64,000 nucleotides of DNA, from NCBI GenBank assembly GCA_022845895.1, contig AP025573.1:1026501-1090500 (forward strand). The letters run 5' to 3'. A program made the position numbers and the translations under genes. Under the pieces are notes generated by a model. The model worked only from the letters and a program-made list of their open reading frames with translations. It was not told the DNA's origin and ran no database searches. Position 1 is the stretch's first letter; every line of letters begins with the position of its first letter. Positions 7,969 through 16,413 of this stretch are shown piece after piece. Source of the stretch: Lachnospiraceae bacterium (lineage in GTDB: Bacteria; Bacillota; Clostridia; Lachnospirales; Lachnospiraceae).

Positions 7969-9459
7969 ATGAATCTACATTATAAGAGCACAAGAAATTC
8001 CAACTTGAAGGCTACAGCATCCGAGGCCGTGCTGAAAGGTCTTGCGCCGGACGGCGGGCTGTTCGTTCCGGAGCGCATCCCAAAGCTGGACATCCCGATG
8101 GACAGGCTCAAAAGCATGAGCTATCAGGAGACGGCATATGAGGTGATGAAGCTGTTCCTGACCGATTTCACGGAAGAGGAGCTTAAGACCTGTATCAGCA
8201 GGGCATATGACAGCAAGTTCGACACGGAGGAGATTGCTCCGCTTGCAAAAGTGGGTGATACGTATTATCTGGAACTGTTTCACGGCTCTACGATTGCATT
8301 CAAGGATATGGCCCTGTCCATACTTCCATACCTTATGACGACATCAGCAAAGAAGAATCATGTGGAGAATGAAATTGTTATACTGGCGGCTACGTCAGGT
8401 GATACAGGGAAAGCGGCTATGGCTGGCTTTGCGGATGTGGACGGTACGAGAATCATCGTGTTCTACCCAAAGAACGGCGTGAGCAAGGTCCAGGAGCTTC
8501 AGATGGTCACGCAGAAGGGAAATAATGTAGACGTGGTGGCGATACACGGGAACTTTGACCATGCCCAGAGCGGCGTGAAAGCGATGTTTGAAAATGCGGA
8601 GCTGGCAGATAAGCTGGCAGATAACGGATACCAGTTCTCATCGGCCAATTCCATCAACATCGGCCGGCTTGTCCCCCAGGTCGTATATTACGTCTATGCA
8701 TATGCGAAGCTGTTCGGGGAAGAGGAACTGTCCGCGGGCGAGAAGATGAATGTAGTCGTTCCGACCGGCAATTTCGGCAACATACTGGCAGCGTATTATG
8801 CGAAGCAGATGGGCGTGCCGATTGGCAGGCTTATCTGCGCTTCAAATGAAAATAAGGTACTGTTCGACTTCTTCCGCACGGGAACGTACGACAGGAACAG
8901 GGCATTCGTGCTCACGACATCCCCGTCCATGGATATTCTGATTTCCAGCAACCTGGAGCGCCTCATCTACCTTGTAACCGGTGAGGATTCCGGTCAGACT
9001 TCCAGATTCATGGAAGAACTGAGGGACGGTGGAAGTTATGCGCTTACGGAAGAGATGAGGGATAGATTGAAAGATTTTGAGGCCGGATACGCGACAGAAG
9101 CACAGACGGCAGATCAGATCAGACGCATCTATGAATCCACCGGATATGTACTGGACACGCATACGGCCGTAGCCTCATATGTATGTGACGAGTACAGGAA
9201 GACGTCAGGAGATGGCAGCAAGTGCCTCGTGGTCTCAACGGCCAGCCCTTATAAGTTCGTTAAGAGCGTCATGACATCCATCGACAGCACGTATGAAGCA
9301 GAAGAGGATTTCCTCCTGCTGGACAAGCTGGAAGAAGTGTCAGGGGTGGAGATGCCCCGGGCAATTGCAGATATTCTCCATGCAGATGTGCTCCACAGGA
9401 CGGAGTGTGACGCGGATAAGATGGAAGATACGGTAAAAGAGATATTAAATATACGATAA
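7969..9459 (+). CDS. thrC: Threonine synthase
   Basis: A 497-residue PLP enzyme that converts O-phosphohomoserine to threonine. Visible are the N-terminal YKSTRNSN...APDGGLFVPE segment, the PLP lysine in HGSTIAFKDMAL, the phosphate-binding TSGDTGKAA loop and the PTGNFGNILAAYYAKQMG motif. It belongs to the longer bacterial/yeast-type class. The start at 7969 was chosen over the ATG at 7960 because AAAGGA is well spaced from it. The upstream gene's stop lies just before this site, suggesting coupling. Confidence 0.95.
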   Translation: MNLHYKSTRNSNLKATASEAVLKGLAPDGGLFVPERIPKLDIPMDRLKSMSYQETAYEVMKLFLTDFTEEELKTCISRAYDSKFDTEEIAPLAKVGDTYYLELFHGSTIAFKDMALSILPYLMTTSAKKNHVENEIVILAATSGDTGKAAMAGFADVDGTRIIVFYPKNGVSKVQELQMVTQKGNNVDVVAIHGNFDHAQSGVKAMFENAELADKLADNGYQFSSANSINIGRLVPQVVYYVYAYAKLFGEEELSAGEKMNVVVPTGNFGNILAAYYAKQMGVPIGRLICASNENKVLFDFFRTGTYDRNRAFVLTTSPSMDILISSNLERLIYLVTGEDSGQTSRFMEELRDGGSYALTEEMRDRLKDFEAGYATEAQTADQIRRIYESTGYVLDTHTAVASYVCDEYRKTSGDGSKCLVVSTASPYKFVKSVMTSIDSTYEAEEDFLLLDKLEEVSGVEMPRAIADILHADVLHRTECDADKMEDTVKEILNIR

Positions 9460-9473
9460 TTGAGGTGTGACAG

Positions 9474-9818
9474 ATGCTGAATGGAATATTTGGAATATTT
9501 GGACTTGGATGTGGACTATATTGTCTGTATGCGTACTTTATGATGAAGACGAAGAAGGAGATCAATACGACGATTCTGCTGCCGAAGGATGCGAGATACA
9601 AAAAATGCAAGGATGTGGATGCCTACTGCAGAGAGATGTCCCCTCCGCTCCTGACACTCGGGATTATCGTAACCGCATACGGCGGGCTGGACTTATACAA
9701 TACTTACATGGGCGGCATAGGTGTTTTGTTCCTCATAATGTTCGCGCTCGTCTGGTTGGCGCTCATCTGGTTTTTTGTGGCCGTGCGCAAGTGCAATAAG
9801 AAATATTTTGGAGTGTAG
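9474..9818 (+). CDS. Small membrane protein of unknown function
   Basis: 114 residues with GAGGTG before the ATG. There are three likely membrane spans: residues 1-24, about 58-78 and about 80-104. A short cytoplasmic or external loop (KTKKEINTTILLPKDARYKKCKDVDAYCREM) lies between the first two. I do not recognise the family. It is last in the leuCD-nhaC-thrC run and is followed by a terminator. Confidence 0.75.
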   Translation: MLNGIFGIFGLGCGLYCLYAYFMMKTKKEINTTILLPKDARYKKCKDVDAYCREMSPPLLTLGIIVTAYGGLDLYNTYMGGIGVLFLIMFALVWLALIWFFVAVRKCNKKYFGV

Positions 9819-9824
9819 AAAGAG

Positions 9825-9860
9825 AAAATGCAGGATTAGAAATCGAATCCTGCATTTTTT
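9825..9860 (+). terminator. Intrinsic terminator after the thrC run
   Basis: AAAATGCAGGATT pairs with AATCCTGCATTTT around a short loop, followed by a T run. It ends the transcript that begins upstream of the thioester-domain gene or leuC. Confidence 0.85.
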
Positions 9861-9945
9861 GTAATTATTCATACAATACATACAACAATTATGAGATAAA
9901 TGAATGATAAAAAACATAAACTTTCGTGAAAACATTGTTAAAGTC

Positions 9946-9974
9946 TTGACTTTTCTTCTGAAAAATGAGATAAT
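9946..9974 (+). promoter_or_regulatory. Promoter of pckA
   Basis: TTGACT (9946-9951), a 17-base spacer and GATAAT (9969-9974). The start codon at 10010 follows a TAAGGAGG ribosome site. Confidence 0.7.
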
Positions 9975-10009
9975 GAATCAAATTTGGAATTTTAAGGAGG
10001 AAAAGAGAC

Positions 10010-11701
10010 ATGGCAACAAAAGCATATTATCCGATTAGTGAAATTGGTGCCGGGAAAACTGGTTTTTCCAAAACCCGCTCTATCATTGAAGCAGCATTTT
10101 ATGGAAATAATGTTGTTCCGGTTAACACATTAAAAGAGGCATACAACCTGGCTAAGAACTCACCGGGAACGATTGTTACAGATATGCCCGTATATAGGGG
10201 AGAAGAATTTGGTCTTGACAGCGATGCCAGAGTATTGTTATTCAACGACGGCGCAGTGACAGGCCGCTATGCAGGCGCACGACGCATCAAAGGAGAACCA
10301 GGAGTAGATGCAGCCAAGCTTGACAAGGTGACGATGGATGCGGTATATGAATCACGCTGGAAGACGATGTACCATGCAACCGTATATGTTGGTCTTGATA
10401 CAGAATTCATGGTGAAGGCACATCTTCTTATTCCAGAGGGAGAAGAGAACATCATGTACAACTGGATGCTGAACTTCCAGTATATGGCTGACGAATATGT
10501 CAAGATGTACAAGAATTCCAAACCGGTAGGCGACGGCAAAGAGCCAGATATCTATATTTTCTCCGACCCGCAGTGGTTTCCACAGGACCGCCCGGATGTT
10601 GATTACAGCTGCCTGAGCGATCCTCTTACGCTCTGCTATTTTGATACTGCTGAGAACTGTGCATGTATCCTCGGTATGAGATACTTCGGCGAGCACAAGA
10701 AAGGCACGCTTACGATGGCATGGGCGATTGCCAACAGAAATGGCTATGCTTCCTGCCATGGCGGACAGAAAGAGTATACGCTTCCTGACGGTTCCAAATA
10801 TGTTGCATCTGTATTCGGACTTTCCGGATCAGGCAAGTCTACGCTCACACATGCAAAACACGACGGCAAGTATCCGATTACGGTTCTCCATGACGACGCG
10901 TTCATCATCAATACAGACACTTGTGCTTCCGTAGCGTTAGAGCCGACATACTTTGACAAGACGGCGGACTACCCAACGGGCTGCGATGACAACAAGTACT
11001 TATTATCTGCCCAGAACTGTTCCGCGACGCTGGATGAGGACGGGAAGATTCAGTTAGTGACGGAAGATATCAGAAACGGCAATGGACGTGCCATCAAGTC
11101 TAAATTATGGTCACCAAACCGTGTGGATAAGATAGATGCACCTGTAAATGCTATCTTCTGGATTATGAAAGACCCGACGATTCCGCCGGTAGTCAAGCTG
11201 AAAGGTTCCGCGCTTGCATCTGTCATGGGAGCGACGCTTGCGACAAAGACATCTACCGCAGAACGTGTTGCCGCAGGAACGGATCTGAATGCGCTCCGTA
11301 TCGTTCCTTACGCTAACCCATTCAGAACATATCCTCTTGTCAATGACTACGAGAAGTTCAAAAAGCTTGTAGAAGAGAAGGACGTAGACTGCTATATCGT
11401 CAACACCGGCGATTTTATGGGCAAGAAGGTTCAGCCGAAAGATACGCTCGGCATCCTGGAAGCAATCGTGGAGAGAAAAGCTGACTTCAAGCAGTGGGGA
11501 CCATTTGAAGATATCGAAATCATGGAGTGGGAAGGATTTGTTCCTAACCTGGATGACGCAGACTATAAAGCGCAGCTCAAGAATGCAATGATGAACCGTG
11601 TCAACGCAGTAGAGAAGTTCGCTACCGCAAAAGACGGTTATGATAAGCTGCCGGATGAGGCGCTCGCTGCACTCAACAAACTGGTAGAAGAATTAGCATA
11701 A
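10010..11701 (+). CDS. pckA: Phosphoenolpyruvate carboxykinase (ATP)
   Basis: 563 residues, near the usual ATP-type length. The kinase loop GLSGSGKST is at residues 270-278, followed by LHDDAFII (metal-binding Asp pair). It interconverts oxaloacetate plus ATP with PEP plus CO2 plus ADP. In fermenting gut bacteria it often runs in the carboxylating direction. It is a single-gene unit: its own promoter lies upstream and a strong terminator follows the stop. Confidence 0.96.
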   Translation: MATKAYYPISEIGAGKTGFSKTRSIIEAAFYGNNVVPVNTLKEAYNLAKNSPGTIVTDMPVYRGEEFGLDSDARVLLFNDGAVTGRYAGARRIKGEPGVDAAKLDKVTMDAVYESRWKTMYHATVYVGLDTEFMVKAHLLIPEGEENIMYNWMLNFQYMADEYVKMYKNSKPVGDGKEPDIYIFSDPQWFPQDRPDVDYSCLSDPLTLCYFDTAENCACILGMRYFGEHKKGTLTMAWAIANRNGYASCHGGQKEYTLPDGSKYVASVFGLSGSGKSTLTHAKHDGKYPITVLHDDAFIINTDTCASVALEPTYFDKTADYPTGCDDNKYLLSAQNCSATLDEDGKIQLVTEDIRNGNGRAIKSKLWSPNRVDKIDAPVNAIFWIMKDPTIPPVVKLKGSALASVMGATLATKTSTAERVAAGTDLNALRIVPYANPFRTYPLVNDYEKFKKLVEEKDVDCYIVNTGDFMGKKVQPKDTLGILEAIVERKADFKQWGPFEDIEIMEWEGFVPNLDDADYKAQLKNAMMNRVNAVEKFATAKDGYDKLPDEALAALNKLVEELA

Positions 11702-11719
11702 TCAGCTTAATAAAGCTGT

Positions 11720-11754
11720 AAAAATGTGCCAGCTGTCACAGCCGGCACATTTTT
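11720..11754 (+). terminator. Intrinsic terminator of pckA
   Basis: AAAAATGTGCC pairs with GGCACATTTTT, with an inner GCTG/CAGC pair. The U-tract is followed at once by the promoter of the 6S RNA. Confidence 0.85.
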
Positions 11755-11755
11755 G

Positions 11756-11784
11756 TTGAAAAACGAGAGATAATAGAGTATAAT
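11756..11784 (+). promoter_or_regulatory. Promoter of the 6S RNA gene
   Basis: TTGAAA (11756-11761), a 17-base spacer and TATAAT (11779-11784). Predicted start of transcription is about 11791. Confidence 0.7.
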
Positions 11785-11790
11785 GATTTT

Positions 11791-11987
11791 AGGAAAACCT
11801 GGGATGCACGACAACTCCTGTTATTTTGAACCTACAAAACTTTAAACGGGACTCTTATATCTCTGTAATATGTCAGGCCCCCGATTTCGCAGGGGAAGGC
11901 AGAAAAGCAGATGCGGACACCCACCTGGCTGCGGCTAGGAGTCAAAATACAGGAACCGGCATTTTGGGGATCTTACTAAAGATAAAG
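11791..11987 (+). ncRNA. ssrS: 6S RNA
   Basis: A non-coding stretch with its own promoter and terminator folds as one long interrupted hairpin. CCTG-TATTTTGA-CCTA (11817-11834) pairs with TAGG-TCAAAATA-CAGG (11936-11953), and GATGC pairs with GCATT outside it. The sequence and rod shape match what I know of clostridial 6S RNA, which mimics an open promoter and holds sigma-70-type RNA polymerase in stationary phase. Identification is by pattern, not by a covariance search. Confidence 0.72.
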
Positions 11988-12017
11988 GGCAGTCGTATAT
12001 CATACGGCTGTCTTTTT
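11988..12017 (+). terminator. Terminator of the 6S RNA
   Basis: GGCAGTCGTAT pairs with ATACGGCTGTC around a tiny loop, then TTTTTAT. Confidence 0.8.
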
Positions 12018-12176
12018 ATAATATCATAGGAAACTTCGTTCCCTATGATACAAAAACCCTCCGGGAGGATGCGCACTCGGTTTCATATTTCAGAAGATGA
12101 TTTTTATGGCATTCCGGTCTATTTTATGGATGCTGACATAAATATAGAAAAAACCGGTGGACAAGAGGTACATAGT

Positions 12177-13502
12177 GTGAGACGAAGAAAAAAAGAAAAA
12201 TATCTATATTATGGGATGGCGATTCTCGTCACCCTGTTTATCATAGTCGGCCTTGTGTCGGCACTTAAGGGCACGGGCAGGATAAAAGGACTGGGCAGGA
12301 CGGGAACAGAAAAAGGGACCGGCGAAGCAGAAGGCGGACCGGAGGAAAAGAACACAGCTATAGACAACCCGGATATCCGTGTCCTCATCATGGACAACGG
12401 ATACAGCAACATCGTACATCCAAGTGTCACCATATCGTCCGAAAAAGGGCTGACGCTCACATGCGGGGAAGAAAAAGAAGACTGGGACAAATCAGACAGC
12501 CTGACGATAGCACCGGATGATGCCAGGTTCGGGAAGGGGAATATCCGGATACAGGCAAAAGAAGGGAAAGTCACGCTGTCCAGTATCAAGAGAGGATATG
12601 GGACGCCTTCCTACAGCGGAATCATAGAACTTCGGACTACGGCGGAAGGTATCGTCATCATCAATGAACTGCCTGTGGAGACATATCTGTGCGGGGTCGT
12701 GCCGAGCGAGATGCCGGCTTCCTATGAGCTGGAAGCGCTGAAGGTCCAGGCGGTCTGCGCAAGGAGCTATGCATACCGTCAGATGGCGGACTATGGTTAT
12801 CCGGAATACGAGGCGCACGTGAATGACAGTACGGACTATCAGGTGTACGGCAATTCCGAGGAACAGGAATCCACGTCCAGGGCCGTCGCTGAGACGGCAG
12901 GGCAGGCCGTCCGGTATCAGGGCGAGGTCGTGACTACATACTACTATTCCACCTCCTGTGGGAGGACGACGTCTATGGAAGCCTGGGGAACCGCACCAAG
13001 CGACAGCAACGGCTATCTGCAGAGCGTGGACGTGTCTGACGGGGAGACAGATTATGAAAAGGATCTTCCATGGTACAGATGGGAGGCAGCAGTTCCGGTA
13101 CAGACGCTGTCCAACCTGGTCGGTCTGAACACCGGAACAGATGTCGGTACTCTTACCAGCGTGGAAGTGACGAAGAAAGGCCCCGGAGACGTGGCCCTGC
13201 AGATAAAAGCGACCGGCAGCAATGGAAGCGTTACAGTCGACACGGAAAATAAGATCCGCAGAGCCCTTGGGGGAAAAGGGTATCAGATAACGAAGCAGGA
13301 CGGCACGGTCATAGACAGCAGCGCGCTGCTTCCAAGCGCTTTCTTCAACATCGAGAAGACCGCAGACGCGTTCGTCATCAAAGGAGGAGGATATGGCCAT
13401 GGCATCGGGATGAGCCAGAATGGTGCAAACGAGATGGCAAAGCAGGGCAAGGATTACAAAGAAATCCTGACCTTATTTTTCCACGATGTCACGGTAGAAT
13501 GA
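12177..13502 (+). CDS. SpoIID/LytB-domain protein
   Basis: A membrane-anchored protein with a cytoplasmic RRRKKEK start, one span and a long external SpoIID domain (INELPVETYLCGVVPSEMPASYELEALKVQAV shows the core; GYGHGIGMSQNGANEMA lies near the end). SpoIID proteins are lytic transglycosylases that cut glycan strands during engulfment. The start is uncertain: the frame is open from an ATG at 12045, but only a GTG at 12177 has a good AGAGG site, so it was preferred (442 residues). It may be SpoIID itself or a paralogue. It runs convergent with xpt. Confidence 0.82.
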   Translation: MRRRKKEKYLYYGMAILVTLFIIVGLVSALKGTGRIKGLGRTGTEKGTGEAEGGPEEKNTAIDNPDIRVLIMDNGYSNIVHPSVTISSEKGLTLTCGEEKEDWDKSDSLTIAPDDARFGKGNIRIQAKEGKVTLSSIKRGYGTPSYSGIIELRTTAEGIVIINELPVETYLCGVVPSEMPASYELEALKVQAVCARSYAYRQMADYGYPEYEAHVNDSTDYQVYGNSEEQESTSRAVAETAGQAVRYQGEVVTTYYYSTSCGRTTSMEAWGTAPSDSNGYLQSVDVSDGETDYEKDLPWYRWEAAVPVQTLSNLVGLNTGTDVGTLTSVEVTKKGPGDVALQIKATGSNGSVTVDTENKIRRALGGKGYQITKQDGTVIDSSALLPSAFFNIEKTADAFVIKGGGYGHGIGMSQNGANEMAKQGKDYKEILTLFFHDVTVE

Positions 13503-13509
13503 CAGACAT

Positions 13510-14082
13510 CTACTCACGGAAGGTGAGCGACGTATCAGTCATCGTATCGATGATTGCAAGAGATTCCAGATGGATGCCTTTCTGCCGTATGATCTGCCCG
13601 CCCTGCTGGAACCCTTTTTCTATAACGATGCCGGCGCCCTCTAAGGTTGCGCCGGCTTCTTCTATTATGTCAAGAAGTCCCATGAGTGCGCAGCCATTAG
13701 CGAGGAAATCATCGATGACGAGGACATGGTCGTCAGGATCCAGGAATTTCCGGGAAAGGATGACGTCATATACTTTCTTATGTGTAAAAGATTCTACCTT
13801 CGTATGGTATACTTCGCCGTCTATGTTAATACTTTGCGCTTTTTTGGCAAATACTACTGGTACATGGAAATACTGGGCCGCAATGCAGGCGATGCCGATG
13901 CCGGACGCCTCGATGGTCAGAATCTTCGTAATCTTGTCACTTGGAAATCTGCGGCGGAATTCCTTCCCTATCTCGTTGATCAGGCCAATATCCATCCTGT
14001 GGTTGAGAAAGCTGTCTACCTTTAGTACATTCCCTGGCTTTACCGTTCCGTCTTTCAGGATTCGTTCTTTTAAAAGCTGCAT
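13510..14082 (-). CDS. xpt: Xanthine phosphoribosyltransferase
   Basis: 190 residues, the normal length. It opens [14 protein letters not shown] and carries the PRPP-binding motif [11 protein letters not shown] and the purine-loop region [15 protein letters not shown]. It salvages xanthine to XMP using PRPP. Its stop is eight bases from the stop of the SpoIID-like gene. The leader is too short for the purine riboswitch that precedes xpt in Bacillus. Confidence 0.95.
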   Translation of the reverse strand: MQLLKERILKDGTVKPGNVLKVDSFLNHRMDIGLINEIGKEFRRRFPSDKITKILTIEASGIGIACIAAQYFHVPVVFAKKAQSINIDGEVYHTKVESFTHKKVYDVILSRKFLDPDDHVLVIDDFLANGCALMGLLDIIEEAGATLEGAGIVIEKGFQQGGQIIRQKGIHLESLAIIDTMTDTSLTFRE

Positions 14083-14120
14083 GATTATACCTTCCTTACC
14101 GTATTCTATGTATACATCAT

Positions 14121-14178
14121 ATACTAACGTATCGCCTTTCGTTTTTCAATAGACAAAGATGGAAAAATCGGGTAAAAT
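14121..14178. promoter_or_regulatory. Divergent promoters for xpt and the YihY/BrkB gene
   Basis: Minus strand: TTGAAA (14144-14149) and TAGTAT (14121-14126) with 17 bases between. Plus strand: TAGACA (14150-14155) and TAAAAT (14173-14178), also 17 apart. The two -35 boxes touch, so polymerase binding at one may affect the other. Confidence 0.5.
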
Positions 14179-14203
14179 AAAGGGAACGCAGTAGGAGAGA
14201 GCT

Positions 14204-15055
14204 ATGAAGAGTTTTAAGAGAATATATAAAAAGGGAACAGAGATATCGCAGGAAATAACGGATGATCATGTGGGGGCATATGCGGCGCAGTCTGCCTTCT
14301 TTTTTATGCTGTGCCTCATACCTATCATATTGCTTATGATTACCATGGTCCAATACACGCCGGTGACAAAAGCAGATGTGATGACTGCGGTAATACAGGT
14401 ATTTCCCTCATCGGTGGATTCCCTGATCACATCCATCGTGAACCAGGTATACAACCAGTCTACCGGTATCATCCCTGTTACGGTAGTTGTGGCTTTATGG
14501 TCAGCAGGAAAAGGTGTTCTCGCCATGACAGGAGGTCTGAACTGTGTGTATAACTGCCGTGAGACGAGAAATTATATCTTCCTGCGTATCCGGGCGACAC
14601 TATACACGGTAATGTTCATCCTTGTCATTATCTTTCTGCTCGTACTGTCCGTATTCGGCAATACGCTCAACATCTTTATCGCAGAGCACGTATCGATACT
14701 GTCCAGGCTGGCCGACTGGCTGATTCGGATGCGTGTATACATTACGCCGGTTGTCCTGATGGTCTTCTCGCTTCTCATATATAAGTTTCTGCCAAACCGG
14801 AAGGACTCGTTAAAGAAGCAGATACCTGGCGCCATCTTTGCCGCCATCGGGTGGATGATCGTATCGTGGATATTTTCTGTATATGTAGATCTGTTCAAAG
14901 GATTCTCAGATATGTACGGAAGCCTGACGACGATAGTGCTCATCATGCTCTGGATGTATTTCTGCATGTACAGCATCCTGCTCGGCGGGGAGATAAACAT
15001 ACTCATGTATGACAAGATACTGACCGGTTCATCAACGAAGAAAGCAAAATCTTAA
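14204..15055 (+). CDS. YihY/BrkB-family inner membrane protein
   Basis: 283 residues with five or six membrane spans. Family marks are an early AAQSAFFFMLCLIPIILLMI span, LWSAGKGVLAMTGGLNCVY, and the last part GSLTTIVLIMLWMYFCMYSILLGGEIN. The family was once called ribonuclease BN by mistake; its molecular role is unknown. The start has AGGAGAG upstream and its own promoter. Confidence 0.9.
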   Translation: MKSFKRIYKKGTEISQEITDDHVGAYAAQSAFFFMLCLIPIILLMITMVQYTPVTKADVMTAVIQVFPSSVDSLITSIVNQVYNQSTGIIPVTVVVALWSAGKGVLAMTGGLNCVYNCRETRNYIFLRIRATLYTVMFILVIIFLLVLSVFGNTLNIFIAEHVSILSRLADWLIRMRVYITPVVLMVFSLLIYKFLPNRKDSLKKQIPGAIFAAIGWMIVSWIFSVYVDLFKGFSDMYGSLTTIVLIMLWMYFCMYSILLGGEINILMYDKILTGSSTKKAKS

Positions 15056-15065
15056 AGTTTTAGCC

Positions 15066-15093
15066 TTGACATACGTATTTGTTGTGTTAGAAT
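15066..15093 (+). promoter_or_regulatory. Promoter of the pheST leader
   Basis: TTGACA (15066-15071), 16 bases, TAGAAT (15088-15093), placed just upstream of the T-box leader. Confidence 0.6.
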
Positions 15094-15109
15094 ATATTAG
15101 TATAAATTG

Positions 15110-15354
15110 ACAAAAGCTATGACCGCGTCAGTAGAGACCCATCTTCCACTAGAGAGAGGAAACCACAGGGCTGAAAGTTTCCTTTGGTTCAGATGGCAAT
15201 CGAATTTCACGCGCGAGCTGCATCTTTGAAGTTCCGCATATTTTAGTAGGAGATGCCGTATGTGCACGTTACGCATTTGAGCGCCCGCCATACGGCGGGA
15301 ATCAGGGTGGTACCGCGAGCTATGACCTCGTCCCTTTTGGGGCGGGGATTTTTT
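15110..15354 (+). promoter_or_regulatory. T-box leader (phenylalanine)
   Basis: The conserved T-box AGGGTGGTACCGCG is at 15304-15317, followed by a terminator hairpin (15324-15354) ending in a T run. Stem I holds an AGAGAG motif, and a TTC at 15206-15208 within GAATTTCAC is the likely specifier codon for Phe. Uncharged tRNA-Phe would pair with the specifier and the T-box, stabilise the antiterminator and switch on pheST. Confidence 0.93.
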
Positions 15355-15375
15355 AATTGGTAAAGGAGAGAAGAG

Positions 15376-16395
15376 ATGAAAGAGAAATTACAAAGCATCA
15401 AAGAGGAAGCGCTGAAAGCTATCGAGTCAGCTGATGTGCCTGAAAAGCTGAATGATGTGCGTGTAAGATTCCTCGGCAAGAAGGGAGAGCTTACCGCAGT
15501 GCTCAAAGGGATGAAAGATGTCGCGCCAGAGGAGAGGCCTAAGGTAGGCCAGCTTGTAAATGAGACAAGGGCCGCTATCGAGGAAGTGATGGAAGATACC
15601 CGCAGGAAGATGGAAAGAGCCATCCGGGAAGAGAAGATGAAGCAGGAAGTGATTGACGTCACGCTGCCGTCCAAAAAGAATATGGTCGGACACCGCCACC
15701 CGAATACCATTGCCCTGGAAGAGGTAGAGCAGATATTCGTAGGGATGGGCTATGAGGTAGTGGAAGGCCCTGAAGTGGAATATGACCTGTACAATTTTGA
15801 AAAGCTGAATATTCCGGCTGACCATCCGGCAAAGGACGAGCAGGATACGTTCTATATCAATAAAGACATCGTGCTTCGTACGCAGACATCTCCCGTACAG
15901 GCACGAGTTATGGAACAGGGGAAGCTGCCCATCCGTATGATAGCGCCGGGGCGTGTCTTCCGTTCTGACGAGGTGGACGCGACCCACTCCCCTTCTTTCC
16001 ATCAGGTTGAAGGGCTTGTCATCGATAAGAATATCTCTTTTGCAGACTTAAAAGGGACGCTTGAAGTATTTGCCAAGGAACTGTTCGGTCCAGAGACCAG
16101 GACGAAGTTCCGCCCGCATCATTTCCCGTTCACGGAGCCTAGCGCGGAAGTTGACGTGACATGTTTCAAGTGCGGAGGAAAGGGCTGCAGGTTCTGTAAA
16201 GGCTCTGGCTGGATAGAGATTCTCGGCTGCGGCATGGTTCACCCCCACGTACTGGAGATGTGCGGCATCGACCCGGAGGAATACAGCGGTTTCGCATTTG
16301 GCATGGGGCTGGAGCGTATCGCTCTGCTGAAATATGAGATAGATGACATGCGGCTGCTTTACGAAAATGATATAAGATTTTTGAAGCAGTTCTAA
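15376..16395 (+). CDS. pheS: Phenylalanine-tRNA ligase alpha subunit
   Basis: 339 residues. It has an N-terminal coiled coil (KEKLQSIKEEALKAIES) and the class II catalytic core with HPNTIALEEVEQIF, QTSPVQARVM and motif 3 GFAFGMGLERIALLKY near the C-terminus. It charges tRNA-Phe as an alpha2-beta2 tetramer. A zinc-ribbon-like CFKCGGKGCRFCKG insert sits at about residues 261-275, as in many Firmicutes. The T-box leader controls it. Confidence 0.97.
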   Translation: MKEKLQSIKEEALKAIESADVPEKLNDVRVRFLGKKGELTAVLKGMKDVAPEERPKVGQLVNETRAAIEEVMEDTRRKMERAIREEKMKQEVIDVTLPSKKNMVGHRHPNTIALEEVEQIFVGMGYEVVEGPEVEYDLYNFEKLNIPADHPAKDEQDTFYINKDIVLRTQTSPVQARVMEQGKLPIRMIAPGRVFRSDEVDATHSPSFHQVEGLVIDKNISFADLKGTLEVFAKELFGPETRTKFRPHHFPFTEPSAEVDVTCFKCGGKGCRFCKGSGWIEILGCGMVHPHVLEMCGIDPEEYSGFAFGMGLERIALLKYEIDDMRLLYENDIRFLKQF

Positions 16396-16413
16396 GGTTG
16401 AAAGGAGATAGGA

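Noticed and set aside
14083..14203. Purine riboswitch before xpt
   Set aside because: The leader from the predicted promoter is too short, and the conserved purine-aptamer loops are not present.
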